NCBI RefSeq assembly: GCF_024489055.1
Contig: NC_090223.1
Location: forward strand, 39,532,925-39,596,924
Origin: Chanodichthys erythropterus
Lineage: Eukaryota; Chordata; Actinopteri; Cypriniformes; Xenocyprididae
Direction of reading: 5' to 3'
DNA: 64,000 nucleotides
This document shows, piece by piece, positions 9,245-21,563 of the stretch. Under the pieces are notes generated by a model. It made no database searches. It was not told the DNA's origin and saw nothing but the letters and a program-made list of their open reading frames with translations. The translations under genes were made by a program, and so were the position numbers. The stretch's first letter is position 1. Each line of letters begins with the position of its first letter.

Positions 9245-12200
9245 ATGGCTACGGTACCGGCCCAGTCTCTTCGGGTTTCAGAAATTAAAGACCCCACCGT
9301 TTTATTTGAGCGGTACGGTACGGATGAGATCCGTGCCATCGAGAGGAAAGTGCGCGGAGAGATCGAGCAGAAGAAGGAGGAACTTCGACAGATGGTCGGT
9401 GAACGTTACCGGGATCTGATCGATGCTGCTGACACTATCGGTGAGATGAGACAGTGCTCGGAGAGTGTCGTCCAGTCCATCCAGGACATGTACCGCTACT
9501 GCCACAAACTCAAACAGGCCAAACACGCCCCTCAGTCCAGCAGCAAAGCACAGGTAAAGGGGGCAAAACTGCCTGCAAAAAGTGAAAATATTAAAGTTTA
9601 TGTAAGTTACTATTTATTCTGCCTTAATTTATTCAGTTTCGTCAGAGATATGTTTGGGTGCTTTCGTTTCCTCGTCAATTAACATGGGTCACCGTCAGAT
9701 ACAAATACAATAATATGTCAGATTTGTTATACATATTGGCTAATGTAGCACTTCAGCACTTAAGACCACTACAACCAGTCAAACCTGCAGCTCCAGCTCG
9801 ATTGAACTGACACAACTGTCAGAAATAAAATCTTACAGTGTGTCACAACATTAAGTGCAGGAGTCATTTCATATTCTAGCTAGTAGTGAGAGATCTAAAC
9901 AATCTTTTTACAATTTGACTGATGGATATGAGCATAATTACTGGTTATTATAAATAAAGAAGGCTCTTATACTTACCAAGTCTGCATTTGTTTGATCAAA
10001 AATACAGTAAAAACAACAATAAATCTATATAAATAGTAAATTATCTGTTTTGATATCATTTTAAATGTAATTTATTCCTGTGATGCAAAGCTGTATTTTC
10101 AGCATCATTCATCCAGTCTTCAGTGTCACATGATCCTTCAGAAATATTTCAAATATGATGGTTTGATGCTCAAGAAAAATGTATGATTATTGTCAGTGTT
10201 GAAAACCGTTGTGCTGCTTAATATTTTCGTGATAAATTTATCTCAGGGTTCTTTGATTAATAGAAATGTATAAGAACAGCATTTATTTGAAATGGAAATC
10301 TTTTGTAACATTATAATTGTCTTTAGTGTCAACCCTTGCTGAATAAAAGTATTAATTTAGAAAAGAGAAAAACTTATTGACCAAAATTTTTTGAATGGTA
10401 GTGTATATATGTAGCCATCATCAGGTTATGTTTATATACTGTAGTCTATGCCTTCCATCATTATTGTTAAGCAGTTTTGGGAATGCTTCATTTTAGTGAT
10501 GTTGTTACATAATGTTACTTACTGTAGTAATAACTGTAAAATAAGCATAATGGCATACAAATCACCTTAACCCTAATCCTAGACCTAACCCTATAGTAAG
10601 TACATGTTGTTATTACTCGGTACATAAATGTATAGTTACACTGTAACAAGGATACCTTGAAATTATGGCTGCACTATATATCGCATGATACGAAAAATAA
10701 CATTGAACTTGAACGCGATTATCGCTTAATCCCCGATTCTTAGTGCGATTTTGAAATCGCAAAGGCTGCGATAGTTTTTTATGCGCAGCTTGTCAATGAA
10801 CTATGGCTTCAATTGCTAATCCATCTGAAAGCACTGCGAGTTTGAGTCGCTTATAATGTACATTTGAAAAAGCAACACGCATCAAACATCTATCCAGACG
10901 TGAGAAGCATTTATTACCATCTTGTCCAACAAAAGACAACATTTAATAACATGGTGTTACTCTAAACTCACTTCATAATGACAGTTGAGCATCATTCTGT
11001 GAGATGATGTGGCTTCTTACACAGTCGTGTGTTTATTAGTCACGTTTAATCAATTTAAATCTTCTATTTATTCAGCTTCAGCGATATGACGCATGTTATC
11101 TTCTTCTGAGTCAGGGCATATTTAGAGTTTCTGCAAGAGAGCGCCCTCTGGCTTTCAGATGGAGAAGCATTTACTACTGATCTCAGAGGCGTACAGCTCT
11201 GACAAGCTGCACATAAAATGTACTCACAGCCTTTGCCAAATCACGTGTGGTTTAATCGAGATAAATCGTGCAGCCCTACTTGAAATAAAGTGTATCCTCC
11301 GTTTCTATCAATATACAATAAATTCCAAAGTCAGAGCTTATTTGTTTAATGCTCATTAAACGTGTTTTTATTCCCGGCAGGGTCAGAAACAGTCCCAGGA
11401 CAAATTCTATACGATGGCATCACAGATAAAGCTCCTTCTGGAAATCCCTGAGCGGGTCTGGAGCGCAATGGAGTCCTCGCAGTACCTGCAGGCCACACAG
11501 CTCTACCTGCTGTGCTGTCACCTTCACAGCCAGCTACACTTGGAGGGCGGAGGGCATCAATACAGCCCCGTCCTCTCTCGCTTCCCCATCCTGGTGCGCC
11601 AGGTAGCAGCTGCAGGTCATTTCAGGTAAGTTATAGACTTGCATAGCTGTCAAATGCTTTTCAGATGCATCATTTGGCTTAGTTTTTTTGCTCTTACTAA
11701 AAGCTAGCTGCATTTATTTGTTTGCAGGTCCACAATCTTATTGGAGAGTAAGTCTGTGCTGCGCGGCAGGGCGGTGTCTGATCAAGCGATCGCTGAAGCG
11801 CTGGTCTCCACCATGCTCCTGGAGGACAGCTCCCCTCGCCAGGCACTTGCTGATTTCCTGCTGGCTAGGAAAGCATCCATTCAGCAACTGCTCAATCAGC
11901 CCCAGCATGGTGAATAACCTTTTGGCTTATGAAGAATTAAAGCTTGTTCTCTTATTTGTATTTGGTTGATTAGAATATATCATTACATTTGCAGATTGTT
12001 GTTTTTTTATAAAGATGTGATGCTGTCCCTCTCTTAGGTGCTGGTGTTAAAGCACAGGTTTGTTCTTTGGTGGAGCTGCTGGTCACCACTCTATATCAGG
12101 CATATGCTGTGTTTTATGTGCCTCCGGAGGGCCAAGTGTCCGATACCGGTTTGGGCTGTGGCCTGCTTTTTACCACCTTGGAGAATGTGACCTCCAACAC

Positions 12201-14120
12201 ATCCTCTGGTGAGTTATCGGTTTTACAGTTACGTTAGGATGCTTATACATTGGTGTAAGGGGTCAGCAAGGTCAGAAATCAATGGGGGATGGGGCAAAAG
12301 AAAATGCCACCAAAAGAAACAAAAATGCCCCCCAAATAAGAATTGTCAAAAGTACCGACTTCAGTACCAATTCAGTACTGAAATTTAAAAAATATGACAT
12401 GCTGATGAGTGGATTCATAAACACCTCTGATTGGCCATTGTGTTGACGCGCTCATCGGATATGTCTGTGATTGGCTACAATGATCAGCGCATGGAAGCGT
12501 TTGAATTTGAGAGCGGGAGTGTTTGAAAGCAGGCGACTATCAGCAGACTGGCTCCCGTGTGTATCTGTGTAAGTGCTTGATGAAGAGCGTCATTGATGAC
12601 TATTTACAACGTTTTTGAAGCGTTGATCATTGTAAATAAACATAAATGACATGTTAGATGCAGCTTCTGTTACACCTTTGCAGTTTAAAAATGGCTTTTG
12701 TTAATGCAATTAAATTGGTAACAGTCTATAGCATTCTGTTTGAGGTAATTGGTTAACTTTAAGTATCTAATATAAAATACAACACATATACATTTAATGA
12801 GTTTAAAAACTGTCCTTATAAAGGTAACAAATGTCCTTGGAAATCAATTACAGGTGGCCCGTTAATGGAAAAGTTCATTTCTGACCCTCAGGTTCTATTG
12901 TTGTCAAAAGTACAGGACACGATACCAAGTCGGTAGTGAAATTTTAAAAATGTGATGCTTTGAGTTCTGTTGAGCGGATCTGATTGACAATTGTGTTCAC
13001 ACTCATCAGATATGTCTGTCATTGGCTTCAATGATCAACGCTTCAAAAACATGCTGTAAATAGTCATCAATGACACTCTTCACCGAGCGCTTACACAGAT
13101 ACACACGGGAGCATTTAAAAGCGGTCCACTGATAGATGCCTGCTTTCAAATGCTCTCACTCCTGCTTTCAAAACGGTTTCAGATTCAAACACTTCTGTGT
13201 GCTTTCAAAGGCTCCCGTGCGTTGATCACATAGACTGTGGTTGTTGTAGCAAATCACAGACATGTCTAATGAGCATGTGAACACAATGGCCAATCAGAGG
13301 TGTTTATGAATCCGCTCAACAGCACTCAAAGCATCACATTTTTAAAATACCGACTTGGTATCATGGTCGGCACTTTTGACAACACTATTAGGGTCACTAT
13401 GTATGAACCAGCTTGACACCTTGTTCTTTTACATTATGTGTCTAAGTAACTTGCCTAAAAGAACCTTTGTGATTTTATGTGAAATCCAGGGAAAGAGAAG
13501 AAGGTTCTGGACAAGGAAATGAGTACAGGAAGCTGGTTTAAGTACCTTCCCCCTTCAGTGATAAACTTCCAGCCTGTCCTTCGGACACTAGCGCAGCCTA
13601 TACAGAGGGAGCAGCTCAGAGACACACTGCAGCAGTGGATCGATACGTATGTCCCTCCCACAGTTGTTAATTACAATTCTTTAAGGATTTGTTTTAAATG
13701 CTCCTTTTTCTTGTAATAGCTGTAAGGAGGATATCCGCAGTGGAGTCAGCAGCCTTCTGGTCTACGTGAAGAGTCTAAAGGGTCTGGCTGCGATTCGAGA
13801 TGCCGTGTGGGAACTGCTCAGTAGCGAGTCCATCAGTCAACACTGGAGTACTGTGTGTCAGTCTCTTCTCGAACAACCTCTGGCTTTGTGGGATGACCTT
13901 TTGCAGCAGCTCTTCCTGCAGAGACTTCAGGTACTTGTTACAGATTTAACCTGTTTAACTAGTCTGATAGATGTGTTTGCCCTGTTTACACCTGCTGTTA
14001 ACAAATATTGGGTGAACCCATCCCATAACAGGTATTCAGGTGAGAATGTTTGACATTCTAACTGCCAGTAATTAGATTTCAAGAAAAGGGTATCTGACTA
14101 TATACATAATTCACCATGTA

Positions 14121-14187
<67 letters not shown>

Positions 14188-17100
14188 CAAAAAGACTGTT
14201 GCTTTATTATTAGAATACTATTTTGATAATCCGTAAATCTGTGCATTTTTTTAGTTAATTGAATGAAAAAGTAAAACATGCTATTCCGCATCTTTCCCAA
14301 TGTTCTCCTCAAAACAATGGCCAACTGAAATGCTAAAGATACATTTATGATTATATGCTCTACATATTATGTATAAATTGTATAAAATATTACAGTATTT
14401 TTATATTAATTGTATAATAGTATTACAATTAATACATGTACACTCCTGTTCAAAGTTTGTGGTTGGTTAGATTTTTAAATGTTTTTTAAAGAAGTCTCTC
14501 ATGCTCCCCAAGGCTGCATTTATTTGATCAAAAATACATTAGCAACAGTGATACTGTAAAATATTATTACAATTTAAAATAATTGTTTTCTATTTGAATA
14601 TATTTTAAAATGTAATTTATTCCTGTTATGATAAAGCTGAATTTTCAGCATCATTACTCCAGTCTTCAGTGTCACATGATCCTTCAGAAATCAATCTAAT
14701 ATGATGATTTGCTGCTCAAGAAACATTTATTATTAATATCACCGCATTGCATACATTTTTTAAATGAATTTTTGATGAACAGAAAAAAAAAAAAAAAAAA
14801 AAAAACATTTATTTCAAATAGAAATCTTTTGTAATCTTTAATTTTTGGTCAATTTAAAGTGTACCTACTGGGTAATATTAATTTCTCTAAAAAAATCTTA
14901 TTGACCCCAAACTTTTGAACTATGGTGTATATATGTATTGTAAAATAATCTATAATGATGTATTGTATATTCAAATATATATTAATATACATGTTTTGCA
15001 CCCCATTTACACTTAATTGTAAATACCACCTTCTCCTTGTTGTGATCAAATCATCTGAGGTTGAATGTTAACACTATGCCTTGTCATCTAAGGCGAGGTG
15101 TCACTTATCTCTGTAAATCTTGAGTTTATAGGTACAGATAACCCGTCTCCTCCTTTACTCATTTACCCTTGATCTCTCTAGGTGATCACGCAGGAGGGCA
15201 CAGAAGGGATCTCCAGCAGCTCCAGACAGCTCTTGTCTTCAGCTCTGCGGGATCTGCAGGGCCAAGCCACAGCTGGGACTTTCAGCCGCGGGGCGCAGTA
15301 TGAGAGTGACGTTGCAGCGTTCCTGTGGTCCGAGTCTCAAGGTGACCTGCTCAGCGACACAGCCTGGGTGAGTGTGGCCCAGCGCAGCCCACAGCAGAAG
15401 AGCGGCCTGTCCATGAAGACCCAGGCCCTCACCCCCTGCGTTCAGACCTACTGCTCCTCCCTGGACTCCAAGCTCAAAGCCAAACTAGATGATCTGCAGC
15501 ACTACTTGCCCTCTGAAAAAAATGGCAAGGAGCCTTCAGAGACGGTCCCTGTGACGACTAGCTCTCCTATTAACCGCTTTATGGATGCTGGAGCGGTGGA
15601 GGACATTCTTAGAGAGCACTGCCTGGCATGTGTGAGGGACATCCTTGCCAGCATTCGTGCTGAGCTCACTAATGCCAAGGCTAAGACCGGCAGCCCCAGC
15701 CAGTTAAGTTCAGTGCTCTTTATGGCCAGACTATGCCAGTCAATGGGAGAACTGTGTCCTAGTCTGAAACAGTGCATCCTGGGGAAGCAGGGGGGCATGG
15801 ATCCTGTGAGCAGAGGCACTCCACGACAGGGCAAGAAGTTGGGCAAAGGCAGCACAGCCAAGACAGCAGATGTCAGCCCAGCTCAGGCTAAGTGGAGCTG
15901 TCTGAAAGAGGAACTTCTGTCCTGCAGCATGGAGGCCTATGGCATCTGGAGCTCTGCACTCACCAGGGTAAGATTATGAAGACATTCTGAGGACAGGAAA
16001 TCAATACACTTCATTCACCAGCTTGTTAGTGCAAAAATGTGTGGTTATTTTTATGCAGAGTACATACTTTAGGCATATATGTTTAACATTTTAATGCTTG
16101 TATTCTTCAGTAAAATTGAATGATTAAAAATGCGTTTCAGGCACTTGTGGGCAGCTTTGCTGCGACTCTCCATGCAGGAACCCCTGGATCCATCCTGGGG
16201 ACTGCAACTAACTGGGAAGAACTTGAAATACAGGAAGAAACTGAGTCAGGCAACAGTATAATGTCCAAAATACGCCTTCCTGTCCAGGTAACAGCTACAT
16301 TTGTTCATGTGTATTATTATTATTATTATTATTAACATGAATACTTTAATATATACATTAAGGAGACCTAATGTGGACTTATTGCATACTTTTTTTCAAT
16401 GCCAAATTATGAATCTCAAATAATGTGATTATCCCCTTTTAAGGCACCACCTTAGATAAACAAAAATAAGCATATATATAAAATATATAAAAATCCTACA
16501 TTTTGTAAAATACTTGCGTTATATTTTTTTTGTGGACTCCGTAGCACCCCCTTGTGGCCCCCAAAACAATATTTTTTTTAAAAATCCAACAATGAATAAA
16601 CACAATAAATAAAAACAAATTGGAAAAACAGAATGTCAAAGTTCCAATATTACAAACATTGAGGAAATAATTGACATCATTGTTAACCCATTGTGTCTTA
16701 TTGCGTTATACGTTCCAGTGTGCACAGGCCTTTTAACTTCATTATTAATTTTAGCTTGGGGGAAGAGTTACGAAAGAGTTTCAAAATATGAGATCATTGG
16801 AGTCTATACTGAATAAAAACAGGTGGTTTATATATTAATTGTAAAATAATTGTTTCCTCTTTTTTTTTTCTCTCTCTCTACAGCCATCATGGTATGTTCA
16901 GTCGTTACTCTTTCATCTGTGCCTTGAGGTCAATAGGGTCGGAGGTCACGCGTTACCAAAGGTCACTCTGTTGAATATCTTGCGGAGTTGTCTTGACCAG
17001 GTGGTGAGTGAGTATGAAAGACTCACTCAGAAAACACAGAGCAAGGTTAGACGATCGATCAAATGTCTCTCTTATTTTTCTGTTCCTGCTTTTTAGCCAC

Positions 17101-19960
17101 TGTTGTAATGGAATAATTCTTTTAAAACCTAATGTCTGTTGTTCTGTCTCCTGTCTTTCCTTCCTCTCTCTCTCTAGGATTCAGGCCTCCCCATGACCCA
17201 GAACAGAGCTTTGCAGCTGTTGTTTGACCTTCGGTATCTCAGTGCCACTCTAGGGTCCCGCCTTGAAGAGGGTAGGAGTTCCCGCTTTCAACAAGACCCA
17301 AGGTAACCTCTTCACAAGCTAGGGATGGGCACAAACCCTCAGTAGGAAGTAACAGCAATGATCGGTCACGAAAACACAATCATAGCGTGACTTCACCTTC
17401 CAACTTTAAAACAAAGCACAACCAAGAATAGCTTACCTCTTACACTTTTCCTTCGTTCTTGCTGTTTGTTAAAGGATCCAGCAGGTCTGCGACTCCCTTG
17501 AAAGTCACATTGATCCATTTGACCTGGATGTTTTCACTCCACATCTGAACAGTAACCTGAACCGACTCTCACAAAGGACCTCTGTAAGTCATTTATTTCC
17601 CACTAACCCTGTTTCAAACATCCCCTCATGTAATTGTCTCAATGAATTTGTCTGTTCTCATGTGATATAGGCATGATAATTGTCATCTTTTGTGTATTGA
17701 ACAGTGTTTTGTCTCGTGTTGTTTCTAGGTGCTTTTAGGATTGTTGACTGGCACAGAGAAGCAGTTTACCTCTAGGACCAGCAATATCAACTCTCAGGAA
17801 CCGTACAACATCCTTCCTTTGGCTAGCAGCCAGATCCGGTGAGAATAAAGCTCTCATCTTACCCTTCACGCTGTTTAACTCGTTGTTATAAATATTTATG
17901 GCTAGTTAGACGCTCTCATGCTGTTTGCTTGATTATTGTGCAAGGTAATAAAAATATATTTTATGTTAGAAACATAATACATGCGTTTAGATATCAAATA
18001 AAATTATACTAACATATATTTTCAAATAAAAATATTTTTCATTTTTCAAAGTTATTTTCTCATATAAGTTAAGTTTTGATTTCTCTATCATATTTTAATT
18101 CATTATAATTTAATTTCATTAAATTTTATAATTTTATCAATTTATTTAGTTTTTGATTCATTATATTTTTAAATATTTAATTTTATATATTTTTATATAT
18201 ATATAATTAGACATTCCTTTTTCCCCCCTCAAGGTTTGGTTTGCTGCCACTGAGTATGACAAACTCTCGGAAGACTAATTCAGCCACACATGGAGCAGAT
18301 ATCACTAGACCACTGGTAGGTTGGCTAAGCATTTATTATGTACAATACCTCTTCTGGTATGTTTAAAAGAAAAGTAAACCCTTGTGCCATGATGTTTATA
18401 GAAAAAGACTTCAGTTGGTGTTGTATGTTATTATGGCTTTGCAAATATGTCACTTTCTACCAATGCTCCCAGTTTTACGTGGCCTAGCAGAAGAGCTGCT
18501 GAATCTCACGGTGATAGGTGATGTCATGTTGTGTGGTGCTACTTTATTTTTTGCAGTGAGCTTGCAGTGCATAGTTTTGGATTTACTGAACTTGATGCAC
18601 TCTGATATGCTTTGTGAATGCAACACGTGGCAAAGCAGCAATCAAATGCAACTGATGAATACTGAGCAGTATGAGCATCAAGGCTGTTGAGCTGTATTAA
18701 TCAAAACACAAAGTCTGTCTTAAAGGGTTAGTTCACCCAAAAATGAAATTTCTGTCATTAAGTACTCCACCCTCATGTCGTCCCAAAGACCTTTCATTCA
18801 TCTTAGGAACACAAATTATTCTGTGTTTTACATCTGAACAGCGGCTTGAACCACTATCGTCACGTTGACTATTTTAACAATGTCGTTAACACCTTTCTGA
18901 ACCTCAGTGATGTTGCTGCTTATGTGTGGTTCAGAAACACTCAGATTTCATCAAAAATATCTTAATTTGTTGAACGAAAGATGAACGAAAGTCTTACAGG
19001 TTTAGGACAACATGAGGGTGAGTAATTAAAGGTGCTACAGAGGATCTTTTCGTCGACTGAGAAACCAAAGGCTGTTAGTGAGTTTTTGCATGCGTACGAA
19101 CAACCCCCCTCCTTCACAGCCCATTTCAAGGGAACGCCTCCCAAATTTCCTGTACGAGTATTGGAACACGAGTGTTTACCACCGGCATTCGCTGTGTCGT
19201 GTTCATGGATTCATTATGTGGGACTCACCGCAGGTAACTCATAATCTGCAGTTGTTACTCCTGTCTCCTGACAAAAACATTGCATGCGGCACCTGTGGAG
19301 TGTGGAAAGTTACTGGAGCGCGCAGCCGCGATCGTCTCTCACAAGGAACGTCACGGCAGTGATTGACAAGCCAGAGGGCCAATCCTTTACGCGATGATCG
19401 GGTAAACGATTGGCTGATGTTTTTAAGGCCCTACCTCGTGCACAGATGATGTATATTAATATTATTCCTTTCAGTGCACCTAATAAATAGTCTTTTATCA
19501 GTTAGTAAAGACAGTTTCAAGTAATATTGCAAAAATGTATAAAACAAAACATCCTCTTTAGCACCTTTTAATGACAGAAATTTCATTTTTGGGTGAACTA
19601 ACCCTTTAAGTTTAATACTTTTGTATTATAAGCAAACAAGCATCATGTAGTTCCAGATTTCTCCACTGGCTTTAAACCTGCTAAATCTTCTGCTTGTGGT
19701 GACCATTTTTGGCTCTAACTGTGTGAAAAACTATTCAAAACTCTGTACCTGCTCTGGTGTCACAACATTATGAGATGCAAATCCATTTTAAGGCAATTTA
19801 CATGTTTGTTTTATCATTTTAGGTGGCTCCCTCCTCTGCTTCTGCTCCACAGGACAGTTTCCGGCCAGGAAATCTCTTCAGGCAGTTAGCTGATCAAGAA
19901 GAGGAATCTGCAGCCCCTTCTCTCTTTAAATTAGGCTGGCTTTCTAGCATGGCCAAATAA
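9245..19960 (+). CDS. cog1: Conserved oligomeric Golgi complex subunit 1 (COG1), complete
   Basis: Fourteen coding exons: 9245-9553, 11381-11625, 11728-11909, 12038-12208, 13490-13646, 13720-13930, 15182-15967, 16141-16287, 16884-17045, 17178-17302, 17475-17583, 17729-17838, 18234-18315, 19823-19960. All junctions are GT-AG and in phase, totalling 2934 nt (977 aa; human 980). The N-terminal Vps51-like helical region (about residues 20-70: FERYGTDEIRAIERKV, KKEELRQMVGERYRDLI) is nearly identical to human. Other landmarks are FYTMASQIKLLLEIPE, LCQSMGELCPSLKQCIL, EINRVGG-type EVNRVGGHALPKV, and the tail SLFKLGWLSSM. COG1 belongs to lobe A of the eight-subunit COG tether for retrograde intra-Golgi vesicles. 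The ATG has G at -3 and +4. Several introns hold transposons, but the reading frame is intact. Confidence 0.97.
10664..11278. mobile_element. hAT MITE in cog1 intron 1, target duplication CTTGAAAT
   Basis: Ends TATGGCTGCAC... / ...GTGCAGCCCTA form terminal inverted repeats of the TAGGGCTGCA hAT type. They are flanked by CTTGAAAT at 10656-10663 and 11279-11286. It is 615 bp with no transposase. The rest of intron 1 holds the AT-rich repeat at about 9960-10395 and nothing else recognisable. Confidence 0.8.
12250..13391. repeat. Compound palindromic repeats in cog1 intron 4
   Basis: Two related modules carry TTGTCAAAAGTACCG-type ends: a left one from 12343 and a right fold-back from about 12897 to 13390, which closes with CTTTTGACAACACTATTA. 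An outer pair GGTCAGAAATCAA (12270) and TTCATTTCTGACC (about 12874) suggests one element landed within another. They share GATTGGCCATTGTGTT-type internal segments in opposite orientation. None is coding. Confidence 0.65.
14123..14186. repeat. (TG)n(TA)n microsatellite in cog1 intron 6
   Basis: About 15 TG units run directly into about 17 TA units. The rest of this 1.25-kb intron is AT-rich and holds the dispersed repeat at 14450-14930 with an internal A-tract (14784-14805). Confidence 0.9.
16311..16334. repeat. (TTA)n microsatellite at start of cog1 intron 8
   Basis: Perfect TAT/TTA trinucleotide run shortly after the exon 8 donor. The remainder of the intron to 16883 is AT-rich with no recognisable feature. 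Confidence 0.85.
18720..19609. mobile_element. TTAA fold-back element in cog1 intron 13
   Basis: It opens TTAAAGGGTTAGTTCACCC and closes GGGTGAACTAACCCTTTAA. It is interrupted at its own TTAA (19026-19029) by a different TTAA element at 19030-19567. Removing that element restores GAGTAATTAATGACAG. Confidence 0.82.
19030..19567. mobile_element. TTAA MITE (AGGTGCTA ends) nested in the previous element
   Basis: 538 bp with ends AGGTGCTACAGAGGATC and its near reverse complement CATCCTCTTTAGCACCTT. TTAA flanks both sides (19026-19029 and 19568-19571). It is moderately GC-rich compared with its host and has no transposase ORF. The TTAA duplication fits piggyBac- or Kolobok-type mobilisation. Confidence 0.8.
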
Positions 19961-19961
19961 A
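19956..19961 (+). terminator. AATAAA overlapping the cog1 stop codon
   Basis: The last codons GCC AAA TAA followed by A create AATAAA at 19956-19961. A second hexamer is at 20108-20113. If the first works, the 3' UTR would be only some 20-30 nt; the later one gives about 170 nt. Which is used is unknown. Confidence 0.4.
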
Positions 19962-20376
19962 CTTTTATAAAGTTGGTATTTTTTTAACCCATACAACACT
20001 ATGTAAAATAATATTTAAAATACATTTGGAAATGTAACAACTGTGTCCTGTATTGCCTATTCTTTCAAAATCACATGATAAAGAAAAAAATTACGATGCT
20101 AATCATTAATAAAAGGGAAAGATTAAATGAACATTACAATTTTGTATTTATCAAGCACATTAGCTATTATTTAGTGGCTTTTAATTTTATTCTGATTAAA
20201 AATGTTAAGTGAATCAGAAGCTCAATATAGTTCCAATTTTTTCTCTTTGTAAGTTACATTTTGGTGCAAATGTATATTTTAGCTCTTTATCCTCACTAGT
20301 TACTGTAGTTACCCTAATTAAAATTTTGCTTGTGTATATTTAATTTAAACATTTTTGGGGATAGCATGAGAAAAGG

Positions 20377-20879
20377 TTAAAGGGGTCCTTGATTATTATT
20401 TCACTGCTTCATAAATTAATGCTAGTCAATAAGTTGAATCAACTCCACAGCAACTACATAAATTTATCCACTAACCTTTCAGAAATGTCCAGATGCTTTC
20501 TAAAAGTTGTAACTTCTTCCTGAGTCTCTCCATCAGTGTAAGACTCCGGTTTGAACAAAGTAAGGCTGAACACTGTTACTGACGATCCTCATTTTGACTG
20601 CGTGAGATTCTCCAGCTTTGTTGTTGTTGAGCAACCGAAGCATGAGCTGTTAAAGCTCCGCCCTCTTCTGGAAAGGGGGCCAGGAGCAGCAGCTCATTTG
20701 CATTTAAAGGGACACACACAAAAACAGCGTGTTTTTGCTCACACCCAAATAGGGGCAAATTTGACAAGCTATAATAAATGATCTGTGGGGTATTTTGAGC
20801 TGAAACTTCAGACACATTCTGGAGACACCAGAGACTTACATTACATCTTGTGAAAAGGGGCATTATAGGTCCGATTTAA
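20377..20879. mobile_element. TTAA element in the cog1-rgs9 convergent spacer
   Basis: Ends TTAAAGGGGTCC and GGTCCGATTTAA are inverted and bounded by TTAA. It is about 500 bp and non-coding. The spacer 19961-21563 otherwise contains only the two 3' UTRs. Confidence 0.65.
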
Positions 20880-21505
20880 AGGGGATGTTTTTTGTTTTGT
20901 TTTTACCATTAAAGTAATGGTTAGACATTTTAATAAAAAAGGCTTTTGACTGTATTTTTGTAATTATTGATTTAAATTAAAAAAATTTAAAAAGCTTCTC
21001 CAACACCGCAAGCTTTGTTACAACCACCATACAACACTGCACCAATGAACATTCTGTCTTTTATTGTTTTACAGTAAGAGATACAGATGACTACTGCATA
21101 CATACAAAATATGTTCACACTATAATGGGAAACTGCTATACAGGTGATCAGAGATTGAAGGTAATGCAGTCTTTGTGTTGGATTAACAATCACTCCATGG
21201 AAACAAATGTGATCTGAAAAAGCAGCTAATTTCACATCAGTCATCCACGTGTATAATTTAACCCAAGTATATGACATTTTGTTACAGAATTTAGCCAGCT
21301 ACAAAAATATCATTTGGATGTAGCAATACAAATGATTGGAACTAGCTATTCGGCAGTGAAATGTACACAGCTGTCAATGTTTTACTGTTATTTTTATATA
21401 TTTGGTAGCAATTCTATGTACAGCAAAGTTTAGCTCTATGTGAGACTTTGTATTGATATGTACATTTAGAGTGCCCCAAAAAAATCTTGAAACATTTTAT
21501 GGGTC

Positions 21506-21516
21506 TCTTTTTATTA
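21506..21516 (-). terminator. Candidate poly(A) signal of rgs9
   Basis: TTTATT on the plus strand (AATAAA on the transcript) lies about 55 nt past the rgs9 stop codon. Another lies near 21060. Choice between them is inference. Confidence 0.4.
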
Positions 21517-21563
21517 GTCAGATTATTAATTAAAGCATTTCCAGCACATATCTTTATCTCTTT

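Noticed and set aside
12301..13391. Extra cog1 exons in intron 4
   Set aside because: The sequence is repeat-derived, and exons 4 and 5 join in phase without any insertion relative to human COG1.
15502..15861. 119-residue minus-strand ORF
   Set aside because: It is the antisense shadow of the long cog1 exon 15182-15967.
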